Assembly (NCBI RefSeq): GCF_004798905.1
Contig: NZ_SDMO01000001.1
Coordinates: 434,001-498,000, forward strand
Origin: Halomonas borealis
GTDB taxonomy: Bacteria; Pseudomonadota; Gammaproteobacteria; Pseudomonadales; Halomonadaceae
Direction of reading: 5' to 3'
Length of the DNA: 64,000 nucleotides
A model generated the notes under the pieces. The model saw only the letters and a program-made list of their open reading frames with translations. It was not told where the DNA came from and searched no databases. Numbering within the stretch: position 1 is the stretch's first letter; each line of letters begins with the position of its first letter. Both the position numbers and the translations under genes were made by a program. This document shows, piece after piece, positions 45,339-56,804 of this stretch.

Positions 45339-46259
45339 ATGGCCACCCGCCATTTCATGACCCTGCTCGACTTGAGTCCGGAAGAGTTGCGCTACCTGAT
45401 CCAGCGCGGCATCTCGATCAAGAACGGCCTGAAGACCCATGGCCCGACCTACACGCCATTCGCCAATCGCACCCTGGCGATGATCTTCGAGAAGTCCTCG
45501 ACCCGGACCCGCGTCTCGTTCGAGACCGCCATGGCGCAGTTCGGCGGCCATGCCCTGTTCCTGTCGTCCCGCGACACCCAGTTGGGCCGCGGCGAGCCGA
45601 TCGGCGATACCGCTCGGGTGCTCGCCGAGATGGTCGATGCGGTGATGATCCGCACCTTCTCTCACCAGAGCCTGGAGGCCTTCGCCGACGCCAGCGAGGT
45701 GCCGGTGATCAACGCCCTCACCGACGACTACCACCCCTGCCAGCTGCTCGCCGACGTCATGACCTGGACCGAGCTGCGCGGCAGCGTTCGCGACCGTACC
45801 GCGGTGTGGATCGGCGATGGCAACAACATGTGTCATTCCTGGATCAATGCCGCCCGCCAGTTCGACTTCCAGCTGCGCGTGGTCTGCCCCGAAGGCTACG
45901 AGCCGCGCCAGGATATCCTCGACGCCGCCGGCGATCGGGTGACCCTCCACCGCGACCCGATGGCCGCCGTGGAGGGTGCCGATCTGGTGACCACCGACGT
46001 CTGGGCCTCCATGGGCCAGGAAGAAGAACAGGCCAAGCGCGAAGCCGACTTCGCCGGCTTCCAGGTCAGCGAGGCGATGCTCGACCGTGCCGCCGACGAC
46101 GTGCTGTTCCTGCACTGCCTGCCGGCCCACCGCGGTGAGGAGATCAGCGAGACCCTGCTCGAGGACCCGCGTGCCGCGGTCTGGCAGGAAGCCGGCAATC
46201 GCCTGCATGCCCAGAAGGCGCTGATCGAGTTTCTGCTCTTGGGTCGCGTCGAGAACTGA
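45339..46259 (+). CDS. argF: Ornithine carbamoyltransferase
   Basis: A 306-residue carbamoyltransferase that forms citrulline from ornithine and carbamoyl phosphate. The carbamoyl-phosphate site [12 protein letters not shown] and the ornithine site [12 protein letters not shown] are intact, with [14 protein letters not shown] between them. The start is ATG 45339 with GGAG upstream; upstream in-frame sequence overlaps the grxD leader and is not coding. A terminator follows. Confidence 0.97.
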   Translation: MATRHFMTLLDLSPEELRYLIQRGISIKNGLKTHGPTYTPFANRTLAMIFEKSSTRTRVSFETAMAQFGGHALFLSSRDTQLGRGEPIGDTARVLAEMVDAVMIRTFSHQSLEAFADASEVPVINALTDDYHPCQLLADVMTWTELRGSVRDRTAVWIGDGNNMCHSWINAARQFDFQLRVVCPEGYEPRQDILDAAGDRVTLHRDPMAAVEGADLVTTDVWASMGQEEEQAKREADFAGFQVSEAMLDRAADDVLFLHCLPAHRGEEISETLLEDPRAAVWQEAGNRLHAQKALIEFLLLGRVEN

Positions 46260-46288
46260 TCGTCCCGACGCCCTCGCCTTGTATGTTT

Positions 46289-46318
46289 CGACGCCCCGCT
46301 CGGGGCGTCGTCGTTTTT
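46289..46318 (+). terminator. argF rho-independent terminator
   Basis: CGACGCCCC-GCT-(C)GGGGCGTCG stem followed by TCGTTTTT, about 30 bp after argF; separates it from the carnitine operon. Confidence 0.88.
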
Positions 46319-46465
46319 CAGGGCCACCATCCTTCGGCGCCTCAGGGCTCGCGATGGCACCACTCACGACAGATTGGCGGATCACGTCAACTCGATGTCG
46401 CTTTTTGCATACTACGGCACGGCTCCATGACGGACACTCCCTGCAAGTTTCGCAAGGAGGTCATC

Positions 46466-47374
46466 ATGAACCGTAACGCTATCCTGACCTGTGCCATCAC
46501 CGGCGCAGGCGACACCGCCGGCAAGAACCCCAACGTACCGGTCACGCCCAAGCAGATCGCCGACGACTGCATCGCCGCCGCCAAGGCCGGTGCCAGCGTC
46601 GCCCACATCCACGTTCGTGACCCCGAGACCGGCGGCATCAGCCACTCGGTCGAGCACTTCCGCGAAGTCATGGATCGCGTTCGTGAGTCGGATACCGACA
46701 TCGTCATGAACATCACCGCCGGCGGCGGCGGCGACTGGGTGCCCGATGCCGAAGACCCGACCCGTGGTGGCCCGGGCACCGACATCCAGACCCCCGCCGA
46801 GCGCCACGCGCCGGTCGGCGAGCTGCTGCCCGAGCTGTGCACCCTGGACTGCGGCAGCCTCAACTTCAGCGACATGGTCTACGTCAACACCGCCGACTGG
46901 CTGCGCGAGCACGCCAGCTTGGTTCAGGCCGCCGGCGTCAAGCCCGAGCTCGAGTGTTTCGACCTGGGCCACGTCTGGTTCGCCCGTCAGCTGCAGCAGG
47001 AAGGCCTGCTCGACGGCGACCCGCTGTTCCAGCTGTGCCTGGGCATTCCCTGGGGCGCCGAGGCCGATCCCGAGACCATGCTGGCGATGCGCAACAAGCT
47101 GCCGGAAACCGCCAACTGGGCGGCCTTCGGCATCGGCCGTCAGCAGATGCCGATGGTCGCCCAGGCCATGCTGCTCGGCGGCCATGCCCGCGTCGGCCTC
47201 GAGGACAACCTCTACCTCAGCAAGGGCGTACCGGCCACCAATGCTGGCCTGGTCGAGAAAGCCGGCACCATCATCGACAACCTGGGCGGTCGCATCATGA
47301 CCCCGGCCGAGACCCGGGCGCATCTCAAGCTGCGTGACCCCAGCACCGGCCGCATCGCAGGAGGTGACGCATGA
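46466..47374 (+). CDS. 3-dehydrocarnitine cleavage enzyme (BKACE family), CdhC-like
   Basis: A 302-residue beta-keto acid cleavage enzyme. The Zn-binding [11 protein letters not shown] segment near residue 48, [11 protein letters not shown], and the late [18 protein letters not shown] segment are family hallmarks. With acetyl-CoA, family members in carnitine operons cleave 3-dehydrocarnitine to betainyl-CoA and acetoacetate. The context (carnitine dehydrogenase and a thioesterase immediately downstream, each with overlapping start and stop) supports that substrate. AAGGAGG precedes ATG 46466. It is the first gene of the operon; the 200 bp upstream hold the argF terminator and presumably a CdhR/GbdR-type operator, which I could not define. 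Confidence 0.88.
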   Translation: MNRNAILTCAITGAGDTAGKNPNVPVTPKQIADDCIAAAKAGASVAHIHVRDPETGGISHSVEHFREVMDRVRESDTDIVMNITAGGGGDWVPDAEDPTRGGPGTDIQTPAERHAPVGELLPELCTLDCGSLNFSDMVYVNTADWLREHASLVQAAGVKPELECFDLGHVWFARQLQQEGLLDGDPLFQLCLGIPWGAEADPETMLAMRNKLPETANWAAFGIGRQQMPMVAQAMLLGGHARVGLEDNLYLSKGVPATNAGLVEKAGTIIDNLGGRIMTPAETRAHLKLRDPSTGRIAGGDA

Positions 47375-48327
47375 GCCGCCAACTCTCCGTGATCGGTACC
47401 GGCGTCATCGGCAATGGCTGGATCGCCCGCGCCCTGGCCAACGGCTGGGATGTCGTCGCCTTCGACCCGGCCGCAGAGGCCGAGACGCGTACCCGCGACT
47501 TCGTCGCCAATGCCTGGCACTCCCTCGAGAAGGACGGCCTGGCCGAAGGCGCCTCCCAGGAGCGCCTGAGCTTCGCGCCGAGCCTCGAGGAAGCCGTCAA
47601 CGGCGCCGACCTGATCCAGGAAAACGTGCCGGAGCGTCTGCCGCTCAAGCAGGAGATCCTGGCCGCCATCGATGCCGCCGCCGGCGAGCAGGTGGTGATC
47701 GGCTCCTCGACCTCGGGTTTCAAGCCGAGCGACCTGCAGCAGGACTGCCAGAAGGCCCCGGGCCGCGTCATCGTCGCCCACCCCTTCAACCCGGTCTACC
47801 TGTTGCCGCTGGTCGAGCTGGTCGGCGGCGAAGCCACCGAGGCCAGCCACACCGAACGGGCCCAGGCGCTCTACCAAGAGCTCGCCATGCGCCCGCTGGT
47901 GGTCAAGCGCGAGATCGAAGGACACATCGCCGATCGCCTGATGGAAGCGCTGTGGCGTGAGGCCCTGCACCTGGTCAACGACGGCGTCGCCACCACCGAG
48001 GAAATCGACGCCGCCGTGGTCTATGGCTGCGGCCTGCGCTGGTCGCTGATGGGCACCTTCCTGACCTTCCACCTGGCCGGTGGCGAGCAGGGCATGCGCC
48101 ACATGCTCGAGCAGTTCGGCCCGGCACTGAAGCTGCCCTGGACCAAGCTCGAGGCCCCGGAACTCACCGACGAACTGATCGACAAGGTCGTCGAGGGCTG
48201 TGAATACCAGGCCGCGGACCGCCCGGTCGCCGAACTGGACCGTCGCCGCGATGACTTCCTGGTCGAGCTGCTGGCCCTGACCCGCAAGTACTGGCCGGAA
48301 GCCGAAGGCCTCGAGGGGCGCATCTGA
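47371..48327 (+). CDS. lcdH: L-carnitine 3-dehydrogenase
   Basis: A 318-residue NAD-dependent enzyme of the 3-hydroxyacyl-CoA dehydrogenase superfamily: Rossmann motif [20 protein letters not shown] near 8-27, [20 protein letters not shown] with the catalytic His, and GPALKLPW late. It oxidises L-carnitine to 3-dehydrocarnitine (cdhA in Pseudomonas). It overlaps the cleavage-enzyme gene and the thioesterase gene by a few bases on each side, so the three are translationally coupled. Length matches bacterial carnitine dehydrogenases rather than fatty-acid-type enzymes. Confidence 0.92.
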   Translation: MSRQLSVIGTGVIGNGWIARALANGWDVVAFDPAAEAETRTRDFVANAWHSLEKDGLAEGASQERLSFAPSLEEAVNGADLIQENVPERLPLKQEILAAIDAAAGEQVVIGSSTSGFKPSDLQQDCQKAPGRVIVAHPFNPVYLLPLVELVGGEATEASHTERAQALYQELAMRPLVVKREIEGHIADRLMEALWREALHLVNDGVATTEEIDAAVVYGCGLRWSLMGTFLTFHLAGGEQGMRHMLEQFGPALKLPWTKLEAPELTDELIDKVVEGCEYQAADRPVAELDRRRDDFLVELLALTRKYWPEAEGLEGRI

Positions 48328-48788
48328 TGGCACTGCTCGAACTCCGCGTCGACAGTCAGTGGGTCGACTACAACGGCCATATGAACGATGCCGAATACGC
48401 CCGGGTATTCTCCCTGGGCGTGGAGGCGCTGATGGACGCCGTCGGCCTCGATGAGGCCGGCCGGCGCCAGCATGGCTATACGATCTACACCCTGGAGACG
48501 CATCTCTGCTATCGTCGCGAGGCCCACGAAGGCCAGCCGCTAAGCGTCGAGGTGACGGTGCTGGCACGCGATGCCAAGCGCCTGCATGCGTTCTTCGAGA
48601 TGTACGACAGCGAAGGCACCCTGCTGGCCACCAGCGAGCAGATGCTGATGGGAATCGACGTCGACGCTGGCCGCCCGGCGGCCTTCCCGTCGCCGGTCGA
48701 TAGCGCCATCGATGGTCTGCCCCAGGCCACGGAGGGTAGCTGGCCCGAGCTCGCCGGGCGACGCATCGGGCTGCCTGCTAGGCGCTGA
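48327..48788 (+). CDS. Betainyl-CoA thioesterase, CdhB-like (hotdog fold)
   Basis: A 153-residue hotdog thioesterase with the active-site segment WVDYNGHMNDAEYARVFSLG near 12-31. In carnitine operons this protein hydrolyses betainyl-CoA to glycine betaine and CoA, completing carnitine to glycine betaine conversion; the assignment follows from the operon, as the fold alone does not define the substrate. ATG 48327 shares its A with the TGA stop of lcdH. It is the last gene before the BCCT transporters. Confidence 0.87.
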   Translation: MALLELRVDSQWVDYNGHMNDAEYARVFSLGVEALMDAVGLDEAGRRQHGYTIYTLETHLCYRREAHEGQPLSVEVTVLARDAKRLHAFFEMYDSEGTLLATSEQMLMGIDVDAGRPAAFPSPVDSAIDGLPQATEGSWPELAGRRIGLPARR

Positions 48789-48896
48789 GGCGGCAGCGCA
48801 TCATACTATCGCCTTGCTACACCTTTCCGCCTGGCCATGCCGGGCGGAATGACGCGGGATCGCCGGCCCGTCGACCGGCTGCAAAGGAGATGAGTT

Positions 48897-50555
48897 ATCA
48901 CTCCCCCTAAACCTAACAACGACAGCATCGAGACCACCGACTATACGGTGACCGAGCTGGCCCAGGGCGGATTCTTCCGCGGCATGCACAAGGGCATGAC
49001 CATCACCTCGGCCTGCCTGGTGCTGGCCTTCGTGATGTTCACCGGGATTGCCCCGGAGCTCGCCGGCACCCTCTTCGGCGCGGCCCGTGGCTGGATCGAG
49101 ACCACCTTCGACAGCTACTACCTGATCACCGTCGTGGCGCTGATCGCCGTGTGCGCCTATATCGTGCTGAGTCGTCACGGTAGCGTGCGCCTCGGCAGCG
49201 ACGACAGCCGCCCCGAGTTCAGTAACTTCGCCTGGTTCTCGATGCTGTTCTCCGCCGGCATCGGCATCGGCATCCTGTTCTTCGGCGTCGCCGAGCCGAC
49301 CTTCTACATGGACGACAGCGGCGCCCTCGGCTACCCCAACAACCCACATGCCGACATGGCCGGCGCCATGGCGATCGGCCATGAACGTGCCGTGGACGCC
49401 CTGCGTGTCGCGGTGTTCCACTGGGGGCTGCACGGCTGGGCCATCTACGTGATCGTCGGGATGTCGCTGGCCTACTTCGCCTACCGCCGCGGCCTGCCCT
49501 TGGCACTGCGCTCGTCGCTCTATCCGTTCATCGGCGAACGCATCTATGGCCCCATCGGCCATCTCGTCGACATCATCGGCGTGCTGGGCTGCGTGTTCGG
49601 CGTCGCCACCTCGCTGGGGCTCGGCGTCAGCCAGATGGCGGTGGGCCTCGAGCGGCTGATCGGCGTCGGGTCCGGCCTCAACACCCAGCTGCTGTTGATC
49701 GCCGCGATCTCGACCATCTCGATCCTCTCGGCGGTCTCGGGGGTCAAGCGCGGCATCAAGATCATCTCCGAGCTCAACATCTGGGTCTCGGTACTGGTGA
49801 TCGGCGCCTTCCTGCTGGGCGGCCCGACCCTGTGGCTGATCCAGGTATTCGGCGAGACCATGCTCGACTACGCCATCAACTTCATCCCCATGGGGCTATG
49901 GATCGCCGATGAGCCGGGCGAGGCTCAGTGGCAGCAGGCCTGGACCATCTTCTACTGGGGCTGGTGGCTGGCCTGGGCGCCCTTCGTCGGACTCTTCATC
50001 GCCCGCATCTCGCGGGGCCGCACCCTGCGGGAATTCGTGCTCGGCGTGCTGCTGGTGCCGACCCTGATCATCTGCGTGTGGCTGATCATCTTCGGTGGCA
50101 GCGCGCTCTATCAGGAGCTCCACGCCGCCGGCGGCCCCGGCACCGCCGGCATCATCGAGCTGGTCAATGCCTGGAACCTGCCCGCCGCGCTGTTCGCCAC
50201 CGCCGACGGCATCGCCGGCACCGGCACTCTCGGGTGGACGCTGTCGGCGCTGATGGTGTTCCTGCTGATGAGCTGGTTCGTGACCTCGTCGGATTCCGGC
50301 ACCCTGGTGCTGACCACCATCCTCTCGCTGGGCAACGACGAGCCGCCGCAACGCTTCCGGGTGTTCTGGGGCGCGGCGATCGGGCTGGTGGCCGCGGTGC
50401 TGCTGGTGGCCGGCGGCCTCAAGGCACTGCAGACCGCCCTGATGGCGGCCGCCCTGCCGTTGAGCGTGGTCATCCTGGTGATGACCGCCGGCGTGCTGGT
50501 CTCGCTGTTCCGTGAGGCACGTACGAACCAACTGACGAGCCACGAAAAGCGCTGA
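48897..50555 (+). CDS. BCCT-family quaternary amine transporter 1
   Basis: A 12-helix BCCT transporter of about 552 residues. The conserved helix-8 segment GWWLAWAPFVGLFIARISRGRT and HWGLHGWAIYVIVG are present. The C terminus ends soon after the last helix, without the long osmosensing tail of BetP or BetT, so it is probably a catabolic uptake system for carnitine, gamma-butyrobetaine or glycine betaine. Start: the frame is closed by TGA at 48891-48893. AAAGGAG (48883-48889) points to ATC 48897, giving ITPPKPNNDSIETTDYTVTEL. GTG 48948 is the first standard start but has no ribosome site. Confidence 0.88.
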   Translation: MTPPKPNNDSIETTDYTVTELAQGGFFRGMHKGMTITSACLVLAFVMFTGIAPELAGTLFGAARGWIETTFDSYYLITVVALIAVCAYIVLSRHGSVRLGSDDSRPEFSNFAWFSMLFSAGIGIGILFFGVAEPTFYMDDSGALGYPNNPHADMAGAMAIGHERAVDALRVAVFHWGLHGWAIYVIVGMSLAYFAYRRGLPLALRSSLYPFIGERIYGPIGHLVDIIGVLGCVFGVATSLGLGVSQMAVGLERLIGVGSGLNTQLLLIAAISTISILSAVSGVKRGIKIISELNIWVSVLVIGAFLLGGPTLWLIQVFGETMLDYAINFIPMGLWIADEPGEAQWQQAWTIFYWGWWLAWAPFVGLFIARISRGRTLREFVLGVLLVPTLIICVWLIIFGGSALYQELHAAGGPGTAGIIELVNAWNLPAALFATADGIAGTGTLGWTLSALMVFLLMSWFVTSSDSGTLVLTTILSLGNDEPPQRFRVFWGAAIGLVAAVLLVAGGLKALQTALMAAALPLSVVILVMTAGVLVSLFREARTNQLTSHEKR

Positions 50556-50599
50556 CGCCAGCCGCTCACAGGCCCGCCCCGTTGGGCCTGCTCGGCATA

Positions 50600-50629
50600 T
50601 CAGGGCCACCCTCAGGGGTGGCCCTGATG
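50600..50629 (+). terminator. Hairpin after the first BCCT gene
   Basis: TCAGGGCCACCC-TCA-GGGGTGGCCCTGA, a nearly perfect GC-rich stem without a T-run, about 45 bp after the stop. The remaining 50630-50845 has a short AT-rich promoter-like stretch near 50715-50745 and otherwise nothing recognisable, so the second BCCT gene may have its own promoter. Confidence 0.65.
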
Positions 50630-50845
50630 CGTCGTGGCCTGGGATCCGGCCATCGACCGGCATCGGGACTATCTTTACCCTGACCACCGCCTTAGCGCGG
50701 CCCACAAGGCCATCATACTAAAGTTAAATTTGATAACATGTTGCTCACAGGGCTCTGACGGCCCACACGGCTTCTCTGCCTTCGACCCTCGATGTCGAAG
50801 GCCCCAAGTTCACCGAACCGACGACCCACCACAAAGGACATCATT

Positions 50846-52546
<1,701 letters not shown>

Positions 52547-52579
52547 CACGACGCCATCGACGCCAAGGCACACCACCAA

Positions 52580-52613
52580 GAAGCCCGATCCGGCCTAGCC
52601 GGATCGGGCTTCT
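52580..52613 (+). terminator. Terminator after the second BCCT gene
   Basis: GAAGCCCGATCCGGC / GCCGGATCGGGCTTC around CTA, then TCATTATC; a strong stem that ends the carnitine/BCCT transcription unit. Confidence 0.8.
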
Positions 52614-52680
52614 CATTATCGGGCCGGCGCCCACCGAGGCACGCCGGCTTTGCGCCTGAACCGGCACCGGATCGTATCAC

Positions 52681-53643
52681 TCAGCCGCGGCGAACCTCTC
52701 GCGGCGAGCCGCCGAAATGCTGGCGAAAGGCCCGCGAGAAGCTGGAGCTCGAGGTAAAACCACAGGCCAGCCCCACCGCCAGCACCTCGAAGTCGGTCTC
52801 CTCGAGCAGGTAACGAGCCCGCTCCAGGCGCAGCGCCAGATACCAGCCACGCGGCGAGCTCCCCAGTTCGCGTTCAAACAGCCGCTGCAGATGACGCAAC
52901 GAGACCCCACTGCGTCGAGCCACCTCGGACAACGCCAGCGGCGTCTCCAGGTGAGACTCCATCAGGGCGACGGCGTCCACCAGCCGGGCATTGTGGGTAT
53001 CGAGCCGCCGCGCCAGGCTCATGCGCTGCTGATCGTGGCGCGTGCGCATGCGCTCGTGGACCAGCTGCTCGGACACATCGATGGCGAGACGCTGTCCATG
53101 GCGGCGGGCGATCACATGCAGTGCCATATCCATGGCCGAGCTACCCCCGGCACAGGAAAAGCGTCGTTCCCCGAGCTCGAACAGTTCATCGGAGGTCGTG
53201 ATGGCCGGGAAGCGCTCCCGGAAGGCCGGCAGGCTTTCCCAGTGCAGGGTGACTCGATCATCGTGCAACAGCCCCGCCGCGGCGAGCAGGAAACAGCCGG
53301 TATCGAGACCGCCCAATACGCAGCCAGCCCCGTCCAGGCGGTGCAGCCAGCGCATCAACGCACGGCTCAGATAGCGCTCGGGATCGAAGCCGCTGCACAC
53401 CGCCAACGACGGCAGATGATTGACCGCTTCGATGGCCTGATCGACGAGCAGCGTCATGCCGTTGGAGGCCGTCACCGGGCCGCCATCCTCGCTGATCAAG
53501 GTCCATTCGAAGAGCGGGCGGCCACTGATGCGGTTGGCGATGCGCAGCGGCTCGACGGCCGAGAAGAAGGCCATCATCGAGAAACGCGGCAGCAGCAGGA
53601 AACCGATCGGTTCGGGAGTCGGGCCGGAATAGTCGAGACGCAT
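52681..53643 (-). CDS. GlxA/CdhR-type AraC regulator 1
   Basis: A 320-residue regulator with an N-terminal DJ-1/PfpI (class I glutamine-amidotransferase-like) domain (PIGFLLLPRFSMMAFFSAVEPL, GCVLGGLDTGCFLLAAAGLL, FSCAGGSSAMDMALHVI) and a C-terminal AraC helix-turn-helix (LSEVARRSGVSLRHLQRLFE, then LAVGLACGFTSSSSFSRAFRQHFG). This layout is that of GbdR, CdhR and SouR, which sense betaine, carnitine and related amines. It is the last gene after the TRAP transporter on the minus strand. I chose ATG 53643 because the protein then starts MRLDYSGPTPEPIGF. It is a close paralogue of the regulator at 56805. Confidence 0.9.
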   Translation of the reverse strand: MRLDYSGPTPEPIGFLLLPRFSMMAFFSAVEPLRIANRISGRPLFEWTLISEDGGPVTASNGMTLLVDQAIEAVNHLPSLAVCSGFDPERYLSRALMRWLHRLDGAGCVLGGLDTGCFLLAAAGLLHDDRVTLHWESLPAFRERFPAITTSDELFELGERRFSCAGGSSAMDMALHVIARRHGQRLAIDVSEQLVHERMRTRHDQQRMSLARRLDTHNARLVDAVALMESHLETPLALSEVARRSGVSLRHLQRLFERELGSSPRGWYLALRLERARYLLEETDFEVLAVGLACGFTSSSSFSRAFRQHFGGSPREVRRG

Positions 53644-53754
53644 GACAAGGATCACCAGAAGCGCGCGAGCCGGTCATGATGACCGGCCCCTGGCGTCGCG
53701 GCAAGACGGCGCCCCCACGCCTTGCCGCGGCTGGAATACGAGCTTCTTGCCTCG

Positions 53755-55059
53755 TCATCCTGACAGTAGCGTCGGCAGCCACAGTGCAATGGCCGGCCAC
53801 ACGCTGATGATCAGCGCCGCCAGGCACATCAACGCGAAGAACGGCGCCGCCGCCAGGGCCACGCGACCGATGCTCTCGCCGGTCAGCCCCTGCAGCACGA
53901 AGAGATTGAAGCCCACCGGCGGGGTGATCTGCCCCAGCTCCACCATGATCACCAGGAAGACCCCGAACCACAGCGGATCGTAGCCGGCCTGGACGATGAT
54001 CGGCAGGGTGATCGGTAGACTCATCACGGTGATCGAGATGCCATCCAGGAATAGCCCCAGCAGGATATAGAACAGTGCCATGGCCAGCAGTAGCGCCACC
54101 GGCGAGAAGGCCTGGTCGGCGATCCAGCCAGCCAGCTCACTCGGCAAGTGCAGATAGCCCATGGCCGTGGAAAGCAGTGCCGCGGCCACCAGCAGGCTGC
54201 AGACCATCACCGCGCTGACCAGCGCGCCGCGCAGGGCGTCGATGAACAGAACCCGCGTTAGCTGGCGCTCCCACAACAGCAACGCCAGGGTGGCAGCACA
54301 GCCGACGGCGGCGGCCTCGGAGGGAGTGGCGATGCCGGTGTAGATGGCGCCGATGACGATCACGATCAGCCCCAGTACCGGGGCGAGATCGCGCAAGGCC
54401 TGGAAGACGCCGCTGCCGGTGTCTTCGGCCTTGGGCGCCAGGCCCGGGTTGGCCAGGCAGCGCAGCGTCACGTAGCCGACGTACAGCGCGGCGATGACCA
54501 AGCCCGGCAGCACGCCGGCCATGAACAGCTTGCTGATCGAGACCTCGGCCTGCACGCCATAGACAATCATCACGATAGATGGCGGAATCAACAGCCCCAG
54601 GCTGCCGGCGCCGGCCAGCGAGCCGATCGACAGGTCACGGTCGTAGCGGCGCCGATCCAGCTCTCGGGTGGTGATCTTGCCGATGGTCGCGGTGGTGGCG
54701 GCACTCGAACCGCTGACGGCGGCGAACAGCGTGCAACCGAGCACGTTGGTGTGCAGGATGCCACCGGGCAGATGGCGGGTGAGCGGGGTCAAGCCACGGA
54801 ACAGCCGTTCGGAGATATTGGAGCGGAAGATCAGCTCCCCCATCAGGATGAACAGCGGAATCGCCGACAACTCCCAGCTATTGGCGGCACGAAACAGGAT
54901 CTTGGAGAGAATCAGACCGATGCGGTTGGCATCGAAGTCCCCTAGCCCCCACAGCGACAGCATGGCCACGATGACCAGACCGGCGAACACCCAGCTGCCC
55001 AGCGCGAGCACCCCGAGCAGCAGGCCGATGACCCCGGCCCCGACGAATAGTGTTTCCAT
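53755..55059 (-). CDS. TRAP transporter large permease (DctM family)
   Basis: A 434-residue, 12-helix permease of the DctM/TRAP type (GVIGLLLGVLALGSWVFAGLV, GSLAGAGSLGLLIPPSIVMIVYGVQAE, ITPPVGFNLFVLQGLTG). Together with DctQ and DctP it drives Na+-coupled uptake of a carboxylated solute. Its ATG directly follows the dctQ stop, so the genes are coupled. The neighbouring GlxA-type regulators suggest a betaine-, carnitine- or butyrobetaine-related substrate rather than a C4-dicarboxylate; this is inference. Confidence 0.92.
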   Translation of the reverse strand: METLFVGAGVIGLLLGVLALGSWVFAGLVIVAMLSLWGLGDFDANRIGLILSKILFRAANSWELSAIPLFILMGELIFRSNISERLFRGLTPLTRHLPGGILHTNVLGCTLFAAVSGSSAATTATIGKITTRELDRRRYDRDLSIGSLAGAGSLGLLIPPSIVMIVYGVQAEVSISKLFMAGVLPGLVIAALYVGYVTLRCLANPGLAPKAEDTGSGVFQALRDLAPVLGLIVIVIGAIYTGIATPSEAAAVGCAATLALLLWERQLTRVLFIDALRGALVSAVMVCSLLVAAALLSTAMGYLHLPSELAGWIADQAFSPVALLLAMALFYILLGLFLDGISITVMSLPITLPIIVQAGYDPLWFGVFLVIMVELGQITPPVGFNLFVLQGLTGESIGRVALAAAPFFALMCLAALIISVWPAIALWLPTLLSG

Positions 55060-55605
55060 TCAGGTGTCCCCGCTATCGAAGGCCTGCCGCTGTACCAGGA
55101 CGCGCAACGAACGGACGACCAGCACCAGACACAGCAGATAGAGGCCGACCAGCACCGTGCCCTGGGGGATCCACAGCGGCGTCTGCGCCAGGGTCTCGCT
55201 GACGATACCGCGCTGAAAGCTACGTTCCACGGCGAGGGTCAGGTAGCGGGCCAGCCAGCCGAAGGCCAACAGGGCGGTGAGGCTGGCGAACAGTTCAAGC
55301 GGCCAACGCCAGGCCCGGGGCAGTCGCTTGAGCACCAGCGCCACACGGATCAACCCGCCCTGTTCGAGAGCGTAGGGCAGGCCGAGGAAGGTCATCGCCG
55401 CCACACCGTAGCCGATGTACTCATCGAGGATGAACGTCGACCGACCGAACAGGCGCAGGCCGATCTCGAACAGGATGTGGCCGAGCATGTACACCACCAG
55501 CAGCATGGCAAGGCCGGCACCCAGCGAGGCGAGAGCGCCGGACACCCGCCCCAGGGTCGCCACCAGGTAGGCGGCGGTTCCATCGCGGGATGGCACTGCC
55601 GTCAT
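55060..55605 (-). CDS. TRAP transporter small permease (DctQ family)
   Basis: A 181-residue protein with four predicted helices (LASLGAGLAMLLVVYMLGHILFEIGL, YIGYGVAAMTFLGLPYAL, LELFASLTALLAFGWLARYL, VLVGLYLLCLVLVVRSL), the DctQ pattern. It pairs with the large permease in the membrane. Its start overlaps the stop of the binding-protein gene by 4 bp and its stop abuts dctM, so all three TRAP genes are translationally coupled. Confidence 0.9.
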   Translation of the reverse strand: MTAVPSRDGTAAYLVATLGRVSGALASLGAGLAMLLVVYMLGHILFEIGLRLFGRSTFILDEYIGYGVAAMTFLGLPYALEQGGLIRVALVLKRLPRAWRWPLELFASLTALLAFGWLARYLTLAVERSFQRGIVSETLAQTPLWIPQGTVLVGLYLLCLVLVVRSLRVLVQRQAFDSGDT

Positions 55606-56612
55606 TGGTCGTCCTCTTGGCGGAATTGCTCCAGGATCCGGCTGCCGCGTTCCCCGGTGCTCTCGACCCAGTCATCGACGACCGGTTGGGCGGCCTCGGC
55701 GAGGGCATCCTGGAATGCGCTCGGCACCGGATCGTGGATCGCGACGCCATGTTCCTCGAGCTGGTCATAGTTCTCGGCAACGCGCGCCTTCACGACCTCC
55801 CAGTTGTGGGCATCGGTCTCCTTCGCGGCCTGGAGGATCGCCCGCTGGTCCTCTTCGCTCAGAGACTCGAAGGCGTCGCGGTTCATGTGCACCATGTTGA
55901 GGGGCACCGCGTACTGAATGGCGCTGAAGTCGCTCAGGTGTTCCCAGAAGCTGCCGTTGGCGCCGGCCTCGGCGGAGGTGAGCACCGCTTCGATGCCACC
56001 GGTGGCCAACTGGGGCACCACATCGGCCCAGGAGAGCTTCACCGGGGAGGCGCCGGCGTTGACCAGGGTAGCGGTGCCGTTGCGGTCATAGCTGCGGATC
56101 TTGAGATTCTCGAGGGCCGCCATGCTCGTGACAGGCCCCTCGGACCAGATGCCACTGGCCGGCCAAGGCGAAGCATAGAGCAGGACCTGGCCATTGTCCT
56201 CGAAGACCTTTGCATACGCCGGCCGGGCAATCTCGTAGAGCCGGTGGGCCGAGGCGATGTCGTCGGCCACGAAGGGCAGCGACGAGAGCAGGAAGATGGG
56301 ATCGATACCGCCCAGCGTGCCGGATAGGCTATCGGCGATCTGCACCGCATTGTCGGCTACCGCGTAGAAGTGATCACCGGAACGAAAGCCCAGTGCACCG
56401 CCGGTGTGCAGCGTGATATCCACGTCGCCATCGGTCAGCCCGTCGACCCGCTCGATGAACCAGGCATCCCCCTGGGCATGAATCGAGCTGGCGTTGTACT
56501 CGTTGGAGAAGTCCATGCCCGTCGAGTGGGCCGACAGGGAAACAGCCGCCAGCCCGAGGGCCAACAGGGATTGTTCCAGCAACGCGGTGGAGGAGCGGGA
56601 AGCACGAGGCAT
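55602..56612 (-). CDS. TRAP transporter solute-binding protein (DctP family)
   Basis: A 336-residue periplasmic binding protein with a signal sequence (about 1-28) and DctP features: GDVDITLHTGGALGFRSGDHF, ENLKIRSYDRNGTATLVNAG with the conserved Arg that usually pairs with a substrate carboxylate, and WADVVPQLATGGIEAVLTSAEAG. A carboxylated ligand such as a betaine or carnitine is therefore possible. Start ATG 56612 gives a clean signal peptide. The divergent regulator at 56805 begins 192 bp away, a good place for a shared operator. Confidence 0.88.
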   Translation of the reverse strand: MPRASRSSTALLEQSLLALGLAAVSLSAHSTGMDFSNEYNASSIHAQGDAWFIERVDGLTDGDVDITLHTGGALGFRSGDHFYAVADNAVQIADSLSGTLGGIDPIFLLSSLPFVADDIASAHRLYEIARPAYAKVFEDNGQVLLYASPWPASGIWSEGPVTSMAALENLKIRSYDRNGTATLVNAGASPVKLSWADVVPQLATGGIEAVLTSAEAGANGSFWEHLSDFSAIQYAVPLNMVHMNRDAFESLSEEDQRAILQAAKETDAHNWEVVKARVAENYDQLEEHGVAIHDPVPSAFQDALAEAAQPVVDDWVESTGERGSRILEQFRQEDDQ

Positions 56613-56804
56613 CGGCGAATTCCTTTGAGGTTGTGATTGTTCGCTTCCCGAGTATCCATCACCCCACCGCCACCTTGAGATGCCGTCGCGACTCCCGGCT
56701 GCCTGAATGCGACTCCCCCAGCGTTGCAACGCCCCCCACAGCCTCTACAATCGAGCCCTCGATACGCGCCACCGCGCGACCTTCACGCTGCCGACCCGAG
56801 GCCC

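Noticed and set aside
48890..48910. Programmed +1 frameshift (ATG 48890, six codons, stop after CCC) feeding BCCT 1
   Set aside because: ATG lies directly against the Shine-Dalgarno with almost no spacer, and the second BCCT gene has no matching ATG, whereas the ATC arrangement is shared by both.
50715..50745. AT-rich GTTAAATTTGATAAC stretch as a second copy of the TmpA operator
   Set aside because: Only a loose TAAATTT similarity to the 61920-61955 arms; no inverted-repeat match of useful length.
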